DNA of 60,817 nt from Bacteroidia bacterium (GTDB taxonomy: Bacteria; Bacteroidota; Bacteroidia; Flavobacteriales; Flavobacteriaceae). The notes under the pieces were generated by a model. It saw only the letters and a list, made by a program, of their open reading frames with translations, was not told the DNA's origin and made no database searches. Position numbers and translations under genes: made by a program. The stretch lies in NCBI GenBank assembly GCA_030430535.1, contig JAUIKY010000019.1, positions 1-60,817 of the forward strand. The letters run 5' to 3'. This document shows, piece by piece, positions 1-9,286 of the stretch. The stretch's first letter is position 1. Each line of letters starts with the position of its first letter.

Positions 1-2
1 AA

Positions 3-125
3 ACAATTATTGCTGGACAAGATCAAGATATCTCTGTAAATTTATCAGATTATGTAAAAGGTATATACCTATTAAAAGTGGAGAGAGGCACAGCTTCAAA
101 ATCATTAAAAATAGTTAAGCAGTAA
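3..125 (+). CDS. C-terminal fragment of a T9SS-sorted secreted protein (5' end outside window)
   Basis: The third forward frame is open from the window edge to the TAA at 123-125 and encodes about 40 residues. They include a pattern of the form LSDYVKGIYLLKVE, then a basic tail ending in KIVKQ. This is the usual end of a type A T9SS sorting domain (final beta strands with GxYxxxV and a short basic tail). The passenger part lies outside the window, so its function is unknown. A terminator follows directly. The next gene is also a T9SS cargo, so secreted proteins seem to cluster here. Confidence 0.75.
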   Translation, partial: TIIAGQDQDISVNLSDYVKGIYLLKVERGTASKSLKIVKQ

Positions 126-150
126 CCCTATAAATTTCTAATTTTAATTA

Positions 151-187
151 AGCAGTTTCCTTCAAAAAAGGGAGCTGCTTTTTTTGT
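151..187 (+). terminator. Rho-independent terminator after the T9SS fragment
   Basis: AGCAGTTTCC pairs with GGGAGCTGCT (two G-U pairs) across an A-rich loop, followed by seven T. It lies 25 bases after the stop at 125. Confidence 0.65.
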
Positions 188-249
188 TTATAATAATATT
201 GTATTCCCAATAATTTGTTTACAGAATCGTTCATCGTTCAAATTTATCC

Positions 250-277
250 TTGATTTTTTATTAATTCACTAATTTTA
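250..277 (+). promoter_or_regulatory. Possible Bacteroidota-type promoter for the four-domain T9SS protein
   Basis: TTG at 250-252, then a 17-base spacer and TAATTTTA at 270-277 (seven of eight positions match TAnnTTTG). The resulting leader would be about 70 bases. The region is AT-rich, so a chance match is quite possible. Confidence 0.25.
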
Positions 278-351
278 TCATTATTGGCTGCGCACTCAAT
301 GTTGCCAATATCAATTAATTAAATTTTTAACTAAACCTAATTCATTAAATT

Positions 352-3300
352 ATGAAGAAAATTACAAGTATTTTGGTGTTGATGCTCTTTGCAGTGTTAA
401 TGCCAAATCAAATGGAAGCACAAGCCAAGCAAGTGCTCTACTTGAACAACGCAAACTCGAATGACGAGGGCGGGGCTATTTCTGCCCCTGGTAATGATGC
501 CATCGTAAGAATGCTTAATGCTGATGCCAATTTTGTGGTAACCGCAGGGACTATTGATGGTGGCGGAACCATAACTCCTGCTGACCTGAGCCCTTATGAC
601 CTTATAATCATTCAAGAAGATGTGTCGTCGGGAAACAATGCATTTAAATCTAGTGCAGACGGGCCATTGGCACCTAAAAACCTTACCGTGCCAGTAATAT
701 ACTCAAAATCTGAAGCTTTCAGAGTAGACAAGGCTACCTTGGCTACAGCTGCTGGAATTGCCAGTAACAAAAGTAGTATTTCGGTAACGGTTCCTAGTGC
801 CAACCAAAGCAATGCCTTATTTAGTGGTATCGACTTTTCAAACGGGGACGATATCCGCCTATTCTACACCGCTACCAACGGAAACGGTACAGATACAGGA
901 AATACGGCACTTAAAGTACTGACCGGGTTGGAAATGAGTCCTGTTTCTCCAACTTTGGCTACTACTCCTGAGGTTACAGACGCTGACTCTTCTGTAGTAA
1001 TAAACCATATCCCTACGGGAACTCAATTAGGCACCGATGCAGGTGATGTAACCACTCAAGATATTGTTATTTTTGCCTTTGGTTATGGTGCACAAGTAAG
1101 AGGCGATGGAAAAAACATAACTTCTGAAGCATTAACTATTTGGAGAAATGCAGCCTATACATTAACAGGCTTAACAGTACCTTCTACTCCTTATGAAAAC
1201 CCTGATGAATTATCATTAGTGCTTTACTTAAACAACGCCAACTCGAATGACGAAGGTGGCGCTATTTCTGCTCCAGGTAATGATGCCATTGTAAGAATGC
1301 TTGATGCCGATGACAATTTCATGGTAACAGCAGGTACTATTGACGGTGGCGGAACCATCTCTCCAGCCGACCTAAGCCCTTACGACCTTATCATCATCCA
1401 AGAAGATGTGTCGTCAGGCAATAACGCGTTTAAATCTAGTGCAGACGGGCCATTGGCACCTAAAAATCTTACCGTTCCAGTAATATACTCTAAGTCTGAA
1501 GCTTTCAGAGTTGACAAAGCAACCTTGGCTACTGCAGCAGGAATTGCTAGTAACAAGAGTAGTATTTCGGTAACGGTTCCTAGTGCTAACCAATCCAACG
1601 AGATGTTTAGTGGTATTGATTTTACCAACGGAGACGACATTCGTTTGTTCTATACAGCCACAAATGGAAATGGAACTGACCCTGGAAATACAGCTCTTAA
1701 AGTACTGACTGGATTGGAAATGAGCCCTGTTTCCCCAACTTTGGCTACAACCCCAGAAGTTACGGACGCTGACTCTTCTGTAGTAATAAATCATATCCCA
1801 ACTGGAACGCAATTGGGTACTGATGCAGGAGATGTAACCACTCAAGACATCGTTATTTTTGCCTTTGGTTATGGTGCTCAAGTAAGAGGCGATGGGAAAA
1901 ACATTACTTCTGAAGCCCTAACCATTTGGAGAAATGCAGCTTATATGCTCACTGGAAAAACTGTTCCGACCGAGCTTTACGAAAATACTGAAGCTTACAA
2001 ACAAATTTTATATGTAAACCAAACTGGCGTAGGACAAGGCGAAGGTGCTTCTGCTCCTGGAGCTGACCCAGTAATTAACATGTTTAATGCAGATGACAAC
2101 TTTTTCGTAACCTACGTTGAAACACCTTCTGACGGTAGTGCCATTCCAGATATCTCTGGATTTGATTTAGTTATCGCTCAAGAGACCATTAGTTCTGGAG
2201 CAGCATTGTTCCAACCTGGTGGTGCACTAGGTGTTAAAGACGTAACTACGCCTATTATCTACAACAAAACATGGGCATTCAGAAACGGTAGAGCTGTTAC
2301 TGATGCCGATGCTGCGGTTACTGCCACACAAAACGTTTCTATTACAGCAACAAATACAGCACACCCATTATTTAGAGGTATTGATTTTACTTCTAGCAAT
2401 GACATTAGAATCTTTAAATCGGCAACAGCTAATGATGATGGAAGCTCTGGCGGAAACAAAGCTATCGATGTCTTAAACAACCTAGAAATAGGAAATGCTG
2501 GAGGTGCAACCATAGCAACCGTACCAGAAGTAGCTGATGCGAACAAAGCTTTTGTTGTTAACTACTTACCTGCTGGAACCCAATTGGGTGAGGCTGCAAC
2601 AGATGTACTTGGTGCAAATGCCGTAGCCCTTTCATTTAGCTATGGAGCTACCATTTTGGGTGACGGTGCCAACATTACTCCTGAAGCTTTAACCATTTGG
2701 AGAAATGCTGCTTATATGCTTATTTATGGTCCTACTGAAGTTCCTACAACACTTGTGGAGAACCCAGCTTATGTTGCTCCTGCAAAAGTGCTTTATGTTA
2801 ACCAACAAGGCGTTGGACAAGGTGAAGGTGCTTCTGCTCCTGGCGCAGACCCAGTTATTAACATGTTAATGGCCGACACTAATCTTGAAGTTACTTATGT
2901 TGAAACGCCTTCTGATGGTAGTGCCATTCCAGATATTTCTGGTTTTGATGTAGTAATTGCACAAGAAACCATTAGCTCTGGTGCTGCATTGTTCCAGCCA
3001 GGTGGTGCACTTGGTGTTAAAGACGTAACTACACCTATTATCTATAACAAAACATGGGCGTTTAGAGATGGTAGAGCTATTACCGATGCTGATGCCGCCG
3101 TTACAGCTACGCAAAATCTTTCGGTAACTGCAACAAATACCGCTCATCCATTGTTTAGAGGTATCGATTTTACTTCAAGCAATGACATTAGGATCTTTAA
3201 GGAAGCCACCGCTAATGATGACGGAAGTGTTGGAGGAAATAAAGCTATCGATGTACTTAACGGTTTAGAGATTAGTAGTGCTGCCGGAGCATCTATAGCA

Positions 3301-3801
3301 ACTGTACCTGAAGTAACAGATGCAGCTAAAGCTTTTGTTGTTAACTACTTGCCTGCTGGAACTCAGTTGGGAGAAGCAGCAACCGACGTACTTGGCGCTA
3401 ATGCTGTAGCACTTTCATTCAGCTATGGAGCTACAGTAATGGGTGACGGAGCTAACATTAGTCCAGAAGCTTTAACTATTTGGAGAAACGCAGTATATAT
3501 GCTAGCATTTGGCCCTACTGAAGTTCCAACTACCTTAGTTGAAAACCCAGCATTTACTTTGAGTATTGATAAAGTTGGTGAGGTTTCTAACGTGTCTTCA
3601 AACGTTAGAGCTATTGGAAACAGAATTTATGTTTCTGATGTTAAAGCTTCAACCGAAATTAACATTTACAGCTTAAGCGGTGCGTTGGTTAAAACTATTA
3701 AAACGAACAACGATACTAACTTCAATTTCAATTCAGGGCTTTGGATAGCTACTGTTAAGACTTTTGAAGGTACTAAAGCTGTTAAGCTATTAGTACAATA
3801 A
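352..3801 (+). CDS. Secreted T9SS cargo with four tandem ~262-residue alpha/beta domains
   Basis: This 1149-residue protein starts with a signal peptide (hydrophobic residues 4-18, likely cleaved near AQA at 23-25). Four direct repeats follow, with the first core strand at V28, V290, I552 and V813, a period of 261-262 residues. Each unit has VLY(L/V)N, a second strand near VTxVET or VTAGT, (F/Y)DL(I/V)I(I/A)QE, a loop beginning SSG, VPVIYxK or TPIIYNK, LFxGIDF, GTQLG, and EALTIWRNAxYxL. The alternating strands and the last helix suggest a Rossmann-like fold of the ThuA or class I amidotransferase type; this is inferred from pattern only. I find no cysteine, so a Cys-dependent amidotransferase reaction is ruled out. 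Residues ~1077-1149 are a T9SS type A sorting domain. Units 1/2 and 3/4 form two sub-families. The next gene is a paralogue. Surface display is likely; ligand and function are unknown. Confidence 0.85.
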   Translation: MKKITSILVLMLFAVLMPNQMEAQAKQVLYLNNANSNDEGGAISAPGNDAIVRMLNADANFVVTAGTIDGGGTITPADLSPYDLIIIQEDVSSGNNAFKSSADGPLAPKNLTVPVIYSKSEAFRVDKATLATAAGIASNKSSISVTVPSANQSNALFSGIDFSNGDDIRLFYTATNGNGTDTGNTALKVLTGLEMSPVSPTLATTPEVTDADSSVVINHIPTGTQLGTDAGDVTTQDIVIFAFGYGAQVRGDGKNITSEALTIWRNAAYTLTGLTVPSTPYENPDELSLVLYLNNANSNDEGGAISAPGNDAIVRMLDADDNFMVTAGTIDGGGTISPADLSPYDLIIIQEDVSSGNNAFKSSADGPLAPKNLTVPVIYSKSEAFRVDKATLATAAGIASNKSSISVTVPSANQSNEMFSGIDFTNGDDIRLFYTATNGNGTDPGNTALKVLTGLEMSPVSPTLATTPEVTDADSSVVINHIPTGTQLGTDAGDVTTQDIVIFAFGYGAQVRGDGKNITSEALTIWRNAAYMLTGKTVPTELYENTEAYKQILYVNQTGVGQGEGASAPGADPVINMFNADDNFFVTYVETPSDGSAIPDISGFDLVIAQETISSGAALFQPGGALGVKDVTTPIIYNKTWAFRNGRAVTDADAAVTATQNVSITATNTAHPLFRGIDFTSSNDIRIFKSATANDDGSSGGNKAIDVLNNLEIGNAGGATIATVPEVADANKAFVVNYLPAGTQLGEAATDVLGANAVALSFSYGATILGDGANITPEALTIWRNAAYMLIYGPTEVPTTLVENPAYVAPAKVLYVNQQGVGQGEGASAPGADPVINMLMADTNLEVTYVETPSDGSAIPDISGFDVVIAQETISSGAALFQPGGALGVKDVTTPIIYNKTWAFRDGRAITDADAAVTATQNLSVTATNTAHPLFRGIDFTSSNDIRIFKEATANDDGSVGGNKAIDVLNGLEISSAAGASIATVPEVTDAAKAFVVNYLPAGTQLGEAATDVLGANAVALSFSYGATVMGDGANISPEALTIWRNAVYMLAFGPTEVPTTLVENPAFTLSIDKVGEVSNVSSNVRAIGNRIYVSDVKASTEINIYSLSGALVKTIKTNNDTNFNFNSGLWIATVKTFEGTKAVKLLVQ
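433..3555 (+). repeat. Four in-frame tandem repeats of about 786 bp
   Basis: The units begin at about 433, 1219, 2005 and 2788. Units 1 and 2 are nearly identical at DNA level in places, for example around 640-750 against 1426-1536, where synonymous third positions are also shared. Units 3 and 4 are similarly close to each other. This points to pairwise duplication or gene conversion after an older split. Confidence 0.9.
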
Positions 3802-3830
3802 CAATTTGTTATATACAAATGTTAAATGGA

Positions 3831-3860
3831 AAGGGACGCCAATTGGCGTCCCTTTTTTTT
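3831..3860 (+). terminator. Strong Rho-independent terminator
   Basis: AGGGACGCC and GGCGTCCCT form a perfect stem around AATT, followed by a run of eight T. It lies 30 bases after the four-domain gene, so the next gene needs its own promoter. Confidence 0.9.
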
Positions 3861-3995
3861 GTATTAAAAAACTACTCAAAACACAAAAACAAACAACTTT
3901 AAATCAGAACATTACAAAATTGACCAATGTTCAAAATTATCCTTCAATATTATAAATAAGTTATAATTTTCTTGCAAACCAGCTAAACCACATAT

Positions 3996-6641
3996 ATGAA
4001 ACAACAAACAACTATTCACTCATTTTTAATTTTAATTGCGCTTGCCTTATCATTGCAATTAAATGCCCAAACCAAAAAGGTTTTATATGTAAACCAAACG
4101 GGAGTTGGCTCTTCGACCACCACCACATCAGATCCCGATGAAGACCAGGTCATCATTATGCTTCAAAGCGACCCGAATTTTGAGGTCACTTATATTGAAA
4201 CCCCACAAGACGGCAGCAATCTACCAACTCTTACAGACTTCGACCTAATCATTGCACAAGAGAACATCAGTTCCGGTGCGGCACTTTTTAAACCAACAGG
4301 GCTTTTAGGTATAAAAAATGTTCCGGTTCCCATTATTTACAACAAGGCTGAAACTTTTAGAAACACTAGGGCTATTACAGATACAGATGCTGATGTTACA
4401 AAAACACAAAACTTATTTATCACCGTGCCTGAATCCAATCAGAATCATGATATGTTTAGCGGTATTGACTTTTCCGAAGGAGAACAGATTAGAATTCACT
4501 ACGAGCTATCAAACAGCGATGGTTCTGAACTAGGTGAAAAATCTATTGATATTATAAACGATTTGTACATTTCAGACCCCAACACTTTGTTGGCCACCGT
4601 GCCAGAGGTCACAACTCCTGAAGAAGCTTTGGTAATCAATTATTTACCAGAAGGCACACAATTGGGTGAGGCTACAACCGATAAACTTAAAGTTGATGCG
4701 GTATCATTACCTTTTGGTTATGGATCTTTGGTTAGAAATGGTGGAAAGAACATAACCTCTGAAGCGTTGACCATCTGGAGAAATGCCGCTTATCTTCTCA
4801 CGGGGCTATCCGTACCAAACGACCTTTACTATAACCCAGAAACAGCAAAAAAAATTCTTTATGTTAATCAAGTAGGAGTTAATCCTGGCACCGGTGGAGG
4901 TTCTGTTCCTGGTTACGATCCTGTGATTAGAATGTTGGAATTCGACAAGCATTTTACCGTAACTTATGTAGAAACTCCTGCTGATGGTAGCGCTATTCCC
5001 AATGATCTTTCAGAATTCGATTTAATTGTAGCCCAAGAAACCATCGATTCTGATGCTGGTTTATTTAGGCCCGATGGAGCACTCGGGGTAAAAAACGTTT
5101 CCATTCCTATTATTTACAATAAAACATGGGCTTTTCGAGACGGTTTGGCAGTTACCGATGCTGATGCTGCCGTAACAGCTACACAAAACTTTTTTATTAC
5201 AGTGCCAGAAGCCAACCAAGACCATGGTATGTTTAGTGGTATTGATTTTTCAGGAGGTGACCAAGTAAGGATCACTCATGAATTGGCCAATGATGATGGT
5301 TCTCCTGGCGGAAACAAAGCTATTGATGTTTTAAACAATTTAGAAATTTCAACACCGAACACTCTGTTGGCCACTGTTAATGAAGTTACAAACCCTGACA
5401 AAGCTTTTGTAGTCAATTATCTTCCTGCTGGCACACAATTAGGCGAAAATCCAAATGATGAGCTTCAAGTTGATGCTGTGGCCTTATCGTTCAGTTATGG
5501 GGCAATGGTAAAAGGAAAGGGAATCAACATCACAGCTGAAGCACTAACCATTTGGAGAAATGCGGCTTACCTATTAACAGGTATTCCGGTATCCACTTCA
5601 TTGTATAACAACCCAGCCTTATTCAAACAAATACTATATATTAATCAAGAAGGTGTAGATGCTCCTACACCAGAGGTATCAACACCAGGTGAAGACCCCA
5701 TAGTAAGAATGCTGGAATCCGATGGAAACTTTAAAGTAACTTACGTTGAAACCTATACCAATGGTGATAAACTTCCAGACCCTGGTTTTTTTGACCTTGT
5801 AATTGCACAAGAAACAATGAGTTCTGGAGGTGACTTTTTTAAGCCGGGAGGAAAACTTGGAGTCAGAAACATAAACGCTCCTATCATATATAATAAAACA
5901 AGCACATTTAGAGACGGTAGAGCTGTTACAGATGTTGATGCTGATAACGTAGATACCCAAAACTTGTCTATTACTGTTCCTGTTGAAAATCAAGATCACG
6001 ATTTATTTAGCGGTATTGATTTTGCCGGTGGAAATCAAATCAGGCTTTTGGCAGAAACATCTGAAAGTAATGGTAACGATGGAGGAGACAAAGCCATTGA
6101 AATAATAAATGGGCTAGACATCTCCCCTGCTGACTCCCTTTTAGCAACCGTTGATGAGGTTACCGTTGCCGACGAAGCCGTAGTTTTTAATTTTTGGCCA
6201 AAAGGCACACAGCTAGGAGAGAATTTAAATGATGTTCTTAATGTAGATGCCTTTGCCTTCTCCTTAAGTTATGGCGCCATGGTAAATGGTGATGGTGAAA
6301 ACATTTCTTCGGAAGCATTAACCATGTGGAGAAACGCAGCATACATTCTTACAGGCTTAGAAGTGCCCACCGAACTGTATGTTAACCCGGATTTCACTTT
6401 AAGTATAGATAGAGCCGGAGAAGTTTCAAACGTATCTTCGAACGTGAGAGCCATTGGAAACAAGGTTTATGTTTCTGATGTAAAATCTTCGACTGAAATT
6501 AATATTTACAGCTTAAGCGGTGCTTTGGTAAAAACCATAAAAACCAATACCGACAGAAACTTTACATTTAAAACAGGACTTTGGATTGTAACAGTTAAAA
6601 CCTTTGAAGGCACAAAGGCCGTGAAGCTACTAATCAAATAA
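3996..6641 (+). CDS. Secreted T9SS cargo with three tandem ~259-residue alpha/beta domains
   Basis: This 881-residue paralogue of the upstream gene has a signal peptide (hydrophobic residues 10-20, cleavage near NAQ at 23-25). Three repeats have their first strand at V29, I287 and I546 (period 258-259). They carry the same conserved points: VLYVNQ, VTY(I/V)ET, FDL(I/V)(I/V)AQE, PIIYNK, SGIDF, GTQLGE, and EALTxWRNAAYxLTG. I find no cysteine. The sorting domain (residues ~808-881) is almost the same as in the upstream protein, including SNVSSNVRAIGN and YSLSGALVKTIK. A terminator sits between the two genes, so they are separate units. The proteins probably share a surface role, but I cannot name a substrate. 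Confidence 0.85.
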   Translation: MKQQTTIHSFLILIALALSLQLNAQTKKVLYVNQTGVGSSTTTTSDPDEDQVIIMLQSDPNFEVTYIETPQDGSNLPTLTDFDLIIAQENISSGAALFKPTGLLGIKNVPVPIIYNKAETFRNTRAITDTDADVTKTQNLFITVPESNQNHDMFSGIDFSEGEQIRIHYELSNSDGSELGEKSIDIINDLYISDPNTLLATVPEVTTPEEALVINYLPEGTQLGEATTDKLKVDAVSLPFGYGSLVRNGGKNITSEALTIWRNAAYLLTGLSVPNDLYYNPETAKKILYVNQVGVNPGTGGGSVPGYDPVIRMLEFDKHFTVTYVETPADGSAIPNDLSEFDLIVAQETIDSDAGLFRPDGALGVKNVSIPIIYNKTWAFRDGLAVTDADAAVTATQNFFITVPEANQDHGMFSGIDFSGGDQVRITHELANDDGSPGGNKAIDVLNNLEISTPNTLLATVNEVTNPDKAFVVNYLPAGTQLGENPNDELQVDAVALSFSYGAMVKGKGINITAEALTIWRNAAYLLTGIPVSTSLYNNPALFKQILYINQEGVDAPTPEVSTPGEDPIVRMLESDGNFKVTYVETYTNGDKLPDPGFFDLVIAQETMSSGGDFFKPGGKLGVRNINAPIIYNKTSTFRDGRAVTDVDADNVDTQNLSITVPVENQDHDLFSGIDFAGGNQIRLLAETSESNGNDGGDKAIEIINGLDISPADSLLATVDEVTVADEAVVFNFWPKGTQLGENLNDVLNVDAFAFSLSYGAMVNGDGENISSEALTMWRNAAYILTGLEVPTELYVNPDFTLSIDRAGEVSNVSSNVRAIGNKVYVSDVKSSTEINIYSLSGALVKTIKTNTDRNFTFKTGLWIVTVKTFEGTKAVKLLIK
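4080..6395 (+). repeat. Three in-frame tandem repeats of about 775 bp
   Basis: The units begin at about 4080, 4854 and 5631. They belong to the same domain family as the four units of the upstream gene but have diverged more at DNA level, which suggests older duplications. Confidence 0.85.
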
Positions 6642-6667
6642 TTTTACCAATCAATAAACTGGCAAAA

Positions 6668-6697
6668 AGGAAGTAGTTAAGGCTACTTCCTTTTTTT
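6668..6697. terminator. Bidirectional terminator between convergent genes
   Basis: AGGAAGTAG and CTACTTCCT flank the loop TTAAGG, with T on the right and A on the left. It separates the T9SS gene ending at 6641 from the minus-strand gene ending at 6701 and can serve both. Confidence 0.85.
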
Positions 6698-6700
6698 AAT

Positions 6701-7285
6701 CTAGAAAATTCTATATGCTAACCCCACTTGAACATTATTGAGTTTCACAGAACTTCCACTGGGCGCATTTTCCAACAAATTGCTCAAACCTTTGTTATAT
6801 CTCGCACAGACAGTAAACCTTTCGGTAAAATTGTACTCGGCACCAACATCAACTCCAAAATTAAAAGATTTAATTCCGTTAGGTGCATCTAAAAGGTATC
6901 CTAAATTTGGGCCTGCAGCTAAGTTTAAACCTTCTATAACTTCATACTTAGCCAAAATAGGAGCTTGAAGTTGATTTAAATTGTCCTTGATAGCCAAAAA
7001 GTTCAACTCGGGCTGTACCTTCAGCTTATCAGCTATTAAATCAATATCCGAAAATAATACACCAACATAAAACCCGGTTCGGCTTGTGGTGTTTTTATTA
7101 CTTATAGAGGCACTTGAAGCTGACTCGGATTTACTGGGTTTTGCTGATTTTCCTGCGAATTCTGCCCCAGAGGGCGACGAATACTTGCTTACATCATAAG
7201 ATCCATTTACTCCCGCACGAACAGCACAAGAAGTAAACAAAATTGTTGCAAAACAGAATGTAATGACTGTAGTAAAATTTTTCAT
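6701..7285 (-). CDS. Outer-membrane beta-barrel protein with a lipobox
   Basis: This 194-residue protein has a hydrophobic leader ending in LFTSC, which fits a lipobox with Cys20 as the lipidated residue. A Ser/Lys-rich linker (about 35-65) follows. The rest alternates polar and hydrophobic residues in short strands (GFYVGVLFS, LAAGPNLGYLL, FGVDVGAEYNF, VQVGLAYRIF) and ends in an aromatic residue, as in small porin-like barrels of the OMP_b-brl type. The lipobox combined with a barrel is unusual but occurs in Bacteroidota. Function unknown. It is probably monocistronic: the gene behind it, on the same strand, ends 87 bases upstream. Confidence 0.7.
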   Translation of the reverse strand: MKNFTTVITFCFATILFTSCAVRAGVNGSYDVSKYSSPSGAEFAGKSAKPSKSESASSASISNKNTTSRTGFYVGVLFSDIDLIADKLKVQPELNFLAIKDNLNQLQAPILAKYEVIEGLNLAAGPNLGYLLDAPNGIKSFNFGVDVGAEYNFTERFTVCARYNKGLSNLLENAPSGSSVKLNNVQVGLAYRIF

Positions 7286-7371
7286 AATCTGATTGTTTTA
7301 GGATTAACAACATCAAGATACTAAATATCAACCACTTAACATATATAAACAATTCTTTAAAAAGGCGTAAA

Positions 7372-8442
7372 CTAATAAAATAGAAAAGCAAAAACCCCAA
7401 GTAAACCAACCGCTAGAGGCGCCACAAAACATAAGAATAGAATGGTCACCAAGCTGGTTTTGAAAAAGCTTTTTAACCAACCTTGCCTATAAAAACGTTT
7501 TAACCCTACTAACAGATAAATGTATACAGATAGCATGAAAATAAAATCACCCCATCCGGGTATGTCATAAATAAAATTGAGGACAAGAATGATACTAAAC
7601 ACAGTAAAGATAAGAGCGAAATAATAAAAACTGAATACTAAATGATGGGCATAATAGCCATACTTTCGGTAAAACACCATTAAGATTAAAGCAAAAATCG
7701 GCAACAAAAAGAACATGGCGATGGGAATGGTGTCATAAAATGTTTGCAAAATACTTCCTCCTCTTTTCGATTTATAAAATTTTAAGGCTTGCGAATACAG
7801 GCGTGTTTTAAAAACTCTAGCATCAGCAGGCATGCCCATTGCTTTATATATTTCTGTATTGGGAGCTCCTATGGTTATTAAAGAGTCTAATACTTCCCTT
7901 TTAAAACCAAACAAGTTTTCGTTATCCAAATTTTGGGTTTCATTTAAAGAATCAAGTTGGTTTTCAGTAACCTCCCTCAAAACTTTTGCCCGTATCATTG
8001 AGTCTTGATGTTTTTTAGAAGCTACTTCATTTTTATCTGGAACACTTAGCACACTCAAACTATCTTCGACTAAGACCCTTCTGTCACTGGGACTTAAAAT
8101 CTTGGCAAGATTCTCATCTAATGATTGCACCTGTTGGCGCTGAACAAAAGAAAACAAAAAGAAAAACACCACACTAATAAATAGGTACATTTGTGCGGGG
8201 TGCAAATATAAAAGCCGTTTACCTTCAACAAACTTAATGGCCAAATAACCAGGTTTAAACAGTAACGGTAAAAAACTTTTGAAAAACCGGGCATCGACGG
8301 AAAAATAGTTTCTTATCGTGTTATAAAACAACACCTTAACCGTTAATTCTTCTTTGGATTCTTGTCCGCAAAACGGGCAAAATTTAAAATTGGAGTTAAA
8401 CCGACGTTCGCAGTTTTTGCAGGTTTCTTGCTGACTTTTCAT
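7372..8442 (-). CDS. DUF3667 family zinc-ribbon membrane protein
   Basis: From the start chosen here (356 residues) the protein opens with a zinc ribbon, C8-x2-C11 and C22-x2-C25. Then comes the DUF3667 signature: DARFF, LLFKPGYLA, GKRLLYLHPAQMYLF. A charged domain of about 120 residues separates the first membrane segment from four or five C-terminal ones. An in-frame ATG at 8514 would add a hydrophobic stretch (MANMFLFYCF...) before the ribbon. I prefer 8442 because family members normally start just before the ribbon. The role of DUF3667 is unknown. The HPP gene lies upstream on the same strand. Confidence 0.8.
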   Translation of the reverse strand: MKSQQETCKNCERRFNSNFKFCPFCGQESKEELTVKVLFYNTIRNYFSVDARFFKSFLPLLFKPGYLAIKFVEGKRLLYLHPAQMYLFISVVFFFLFSFVQRQQVQSLDENLAKILSPSDRRVLVEDSLSVLSVPDKNEVASKKHQDSMIRAKVLREVTENQLDSLNETQNLDNENLFGFKREVLDSLITIGAPNTEIYKAMGMPADARVFKTRLYSQALKFYKSKRGGSILQTFYDTIPIAMFFLLPIFALILMVFYRKYGYYAHHLVFSFYYFALIFTVFSIILVLNFIYDIPGWGDFIFMLSVYIYLLVGLKRFYRQGWLKSFFKTSLVTILFLCFVAPLAVGLLGVFAFLFY

Positions 8443-8564
8443 AAGCCTGATGTCTTTCCATAAAATTAGAAAAAAGAAACCAATGAAACAGTAAAACAAA
8501 AACATATTAGCCATTTTGTTTTCACGGAAAATTCTCCTGTTGGTTTCAATACACCATAAATACC

Positions 8565-9251
8565 CTACGAAGCTTTAAACAATCTTTGTCTTATCGTTCT
8601 AGCAAACTTTTTGTTCACAGGATAGTGCCTGTTGCTGGTTACATTATTAAAAACCAATGCTACAATAAGCAAAATAAGCGTACCCGTTAGCACCGGAGCT
8701 ACAACGTACCAATATCCTAGTTCTTTTATATTTTCCCCACCTATTACAGCTATTAAACCAGTGGCTCCACCCGGTGGATGCAACGTTTTTGTGTATTGCA
8801 TGGCCACAATAGATAATGCTACTGCCAATGAAGCAGCCAACCATAAAACATCTGGCACAAGCTTAAAAATTGTTACTCCAATAAAAGCAGATACTATATG
8901 CCCGCCAATTAAGTTTCTGGGCTGTGCCAACGGACTTTGTATTTCGCCATAAATTAATACACTTGAGGCCCCAAACGACCCTATCAAAAAAAGACTTTCA
9001 ACCTCTGGTAGGAAACTAGACTGCGTTACCGCAACCAGACCAATACCAAAAAAAGCGCCAATAAATGACCAAAATTTCTCTTTATAGTCAACCAAAGTTT
9101 CTCTATAAATCACATATCTGGAGACACGAACACTTCTTTTTATTTTTTGCTTGAGCATTAGGTTCATTATTTTTGCAATACTATTAATACTGGATCTATT
9201 TGAGAAACTAAGTGATTGAATGATTTTAATGAATAGTTGAAATAATCTCAA
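8565..9251 (-). CDS. HPP family integral membrane protein
   Basis: This 228-residue protein has four to five hydrophobic segments. The HPP hallmark TLHPPGGATGLIAVIGG lies in the second half, with FGASSVLIYG and PRNLIGGH before it; all are typical of the HPP family (PF04982). Some HPP proteins have been linked to nitrite transport, but no nitrogen gene is nearby. The first ~40 residues are charged and may be cytosolic, or the true start may be Met29 or Met33. The gene is divergent from a LysR regulator 35 bases away, so that regulator is a likely controller. Confidence 0.8.
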   Translation of the reverse strand: MRLFQLFIKIIQSLSFSNRSSINSIAKIMNLMLKQKIKRSVRVSRYVIYRETLVDYKEKFWSFIGAFFGIGLVAVTQSSFLPEVESLFLIGSFGASSVLIYGEIQSPLAQPRNLIGGHIVSAFIGVTIFKLVPDVLWLAASLAVALSIVAMQYTKTLHPPGGATGLIAVIGGENIKELGYWYVVAPVLTGTLILLIVALVFNNVTSNRHYPVNKKFARTIRQRLFKAS

Positions 9252-9286
9252 ACAGTAATTTTTTAGTATTATCGTAGTTTTACCAC

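Noticed and set aside
397-3147. Several minus-strand open frames inside the four-domain T9SS gene
   Set aside because: They are mirror frames of the repeat coding sequence, recur with the repeat period and have no signal or family pattern.
352-6641. Repeats as a CRISPR array or transposon
   Set aside because: The units are ~780 bp, in frame and coding; there are no short spacers or terminal inverted repeats.
7194-7409. Minus-strand 71-residue frame between the lipoprotein and the DUF3667 gene
   Set aside because: It overlaps the start of the lipoprotein gene in another frame and shows no family feature.
8443-8514. N-terminal extension of the DUF3667 protein
   Set aside because: In frame, but adds a hydrophobic stretch before the zinc ribbon, where family members normally begin.
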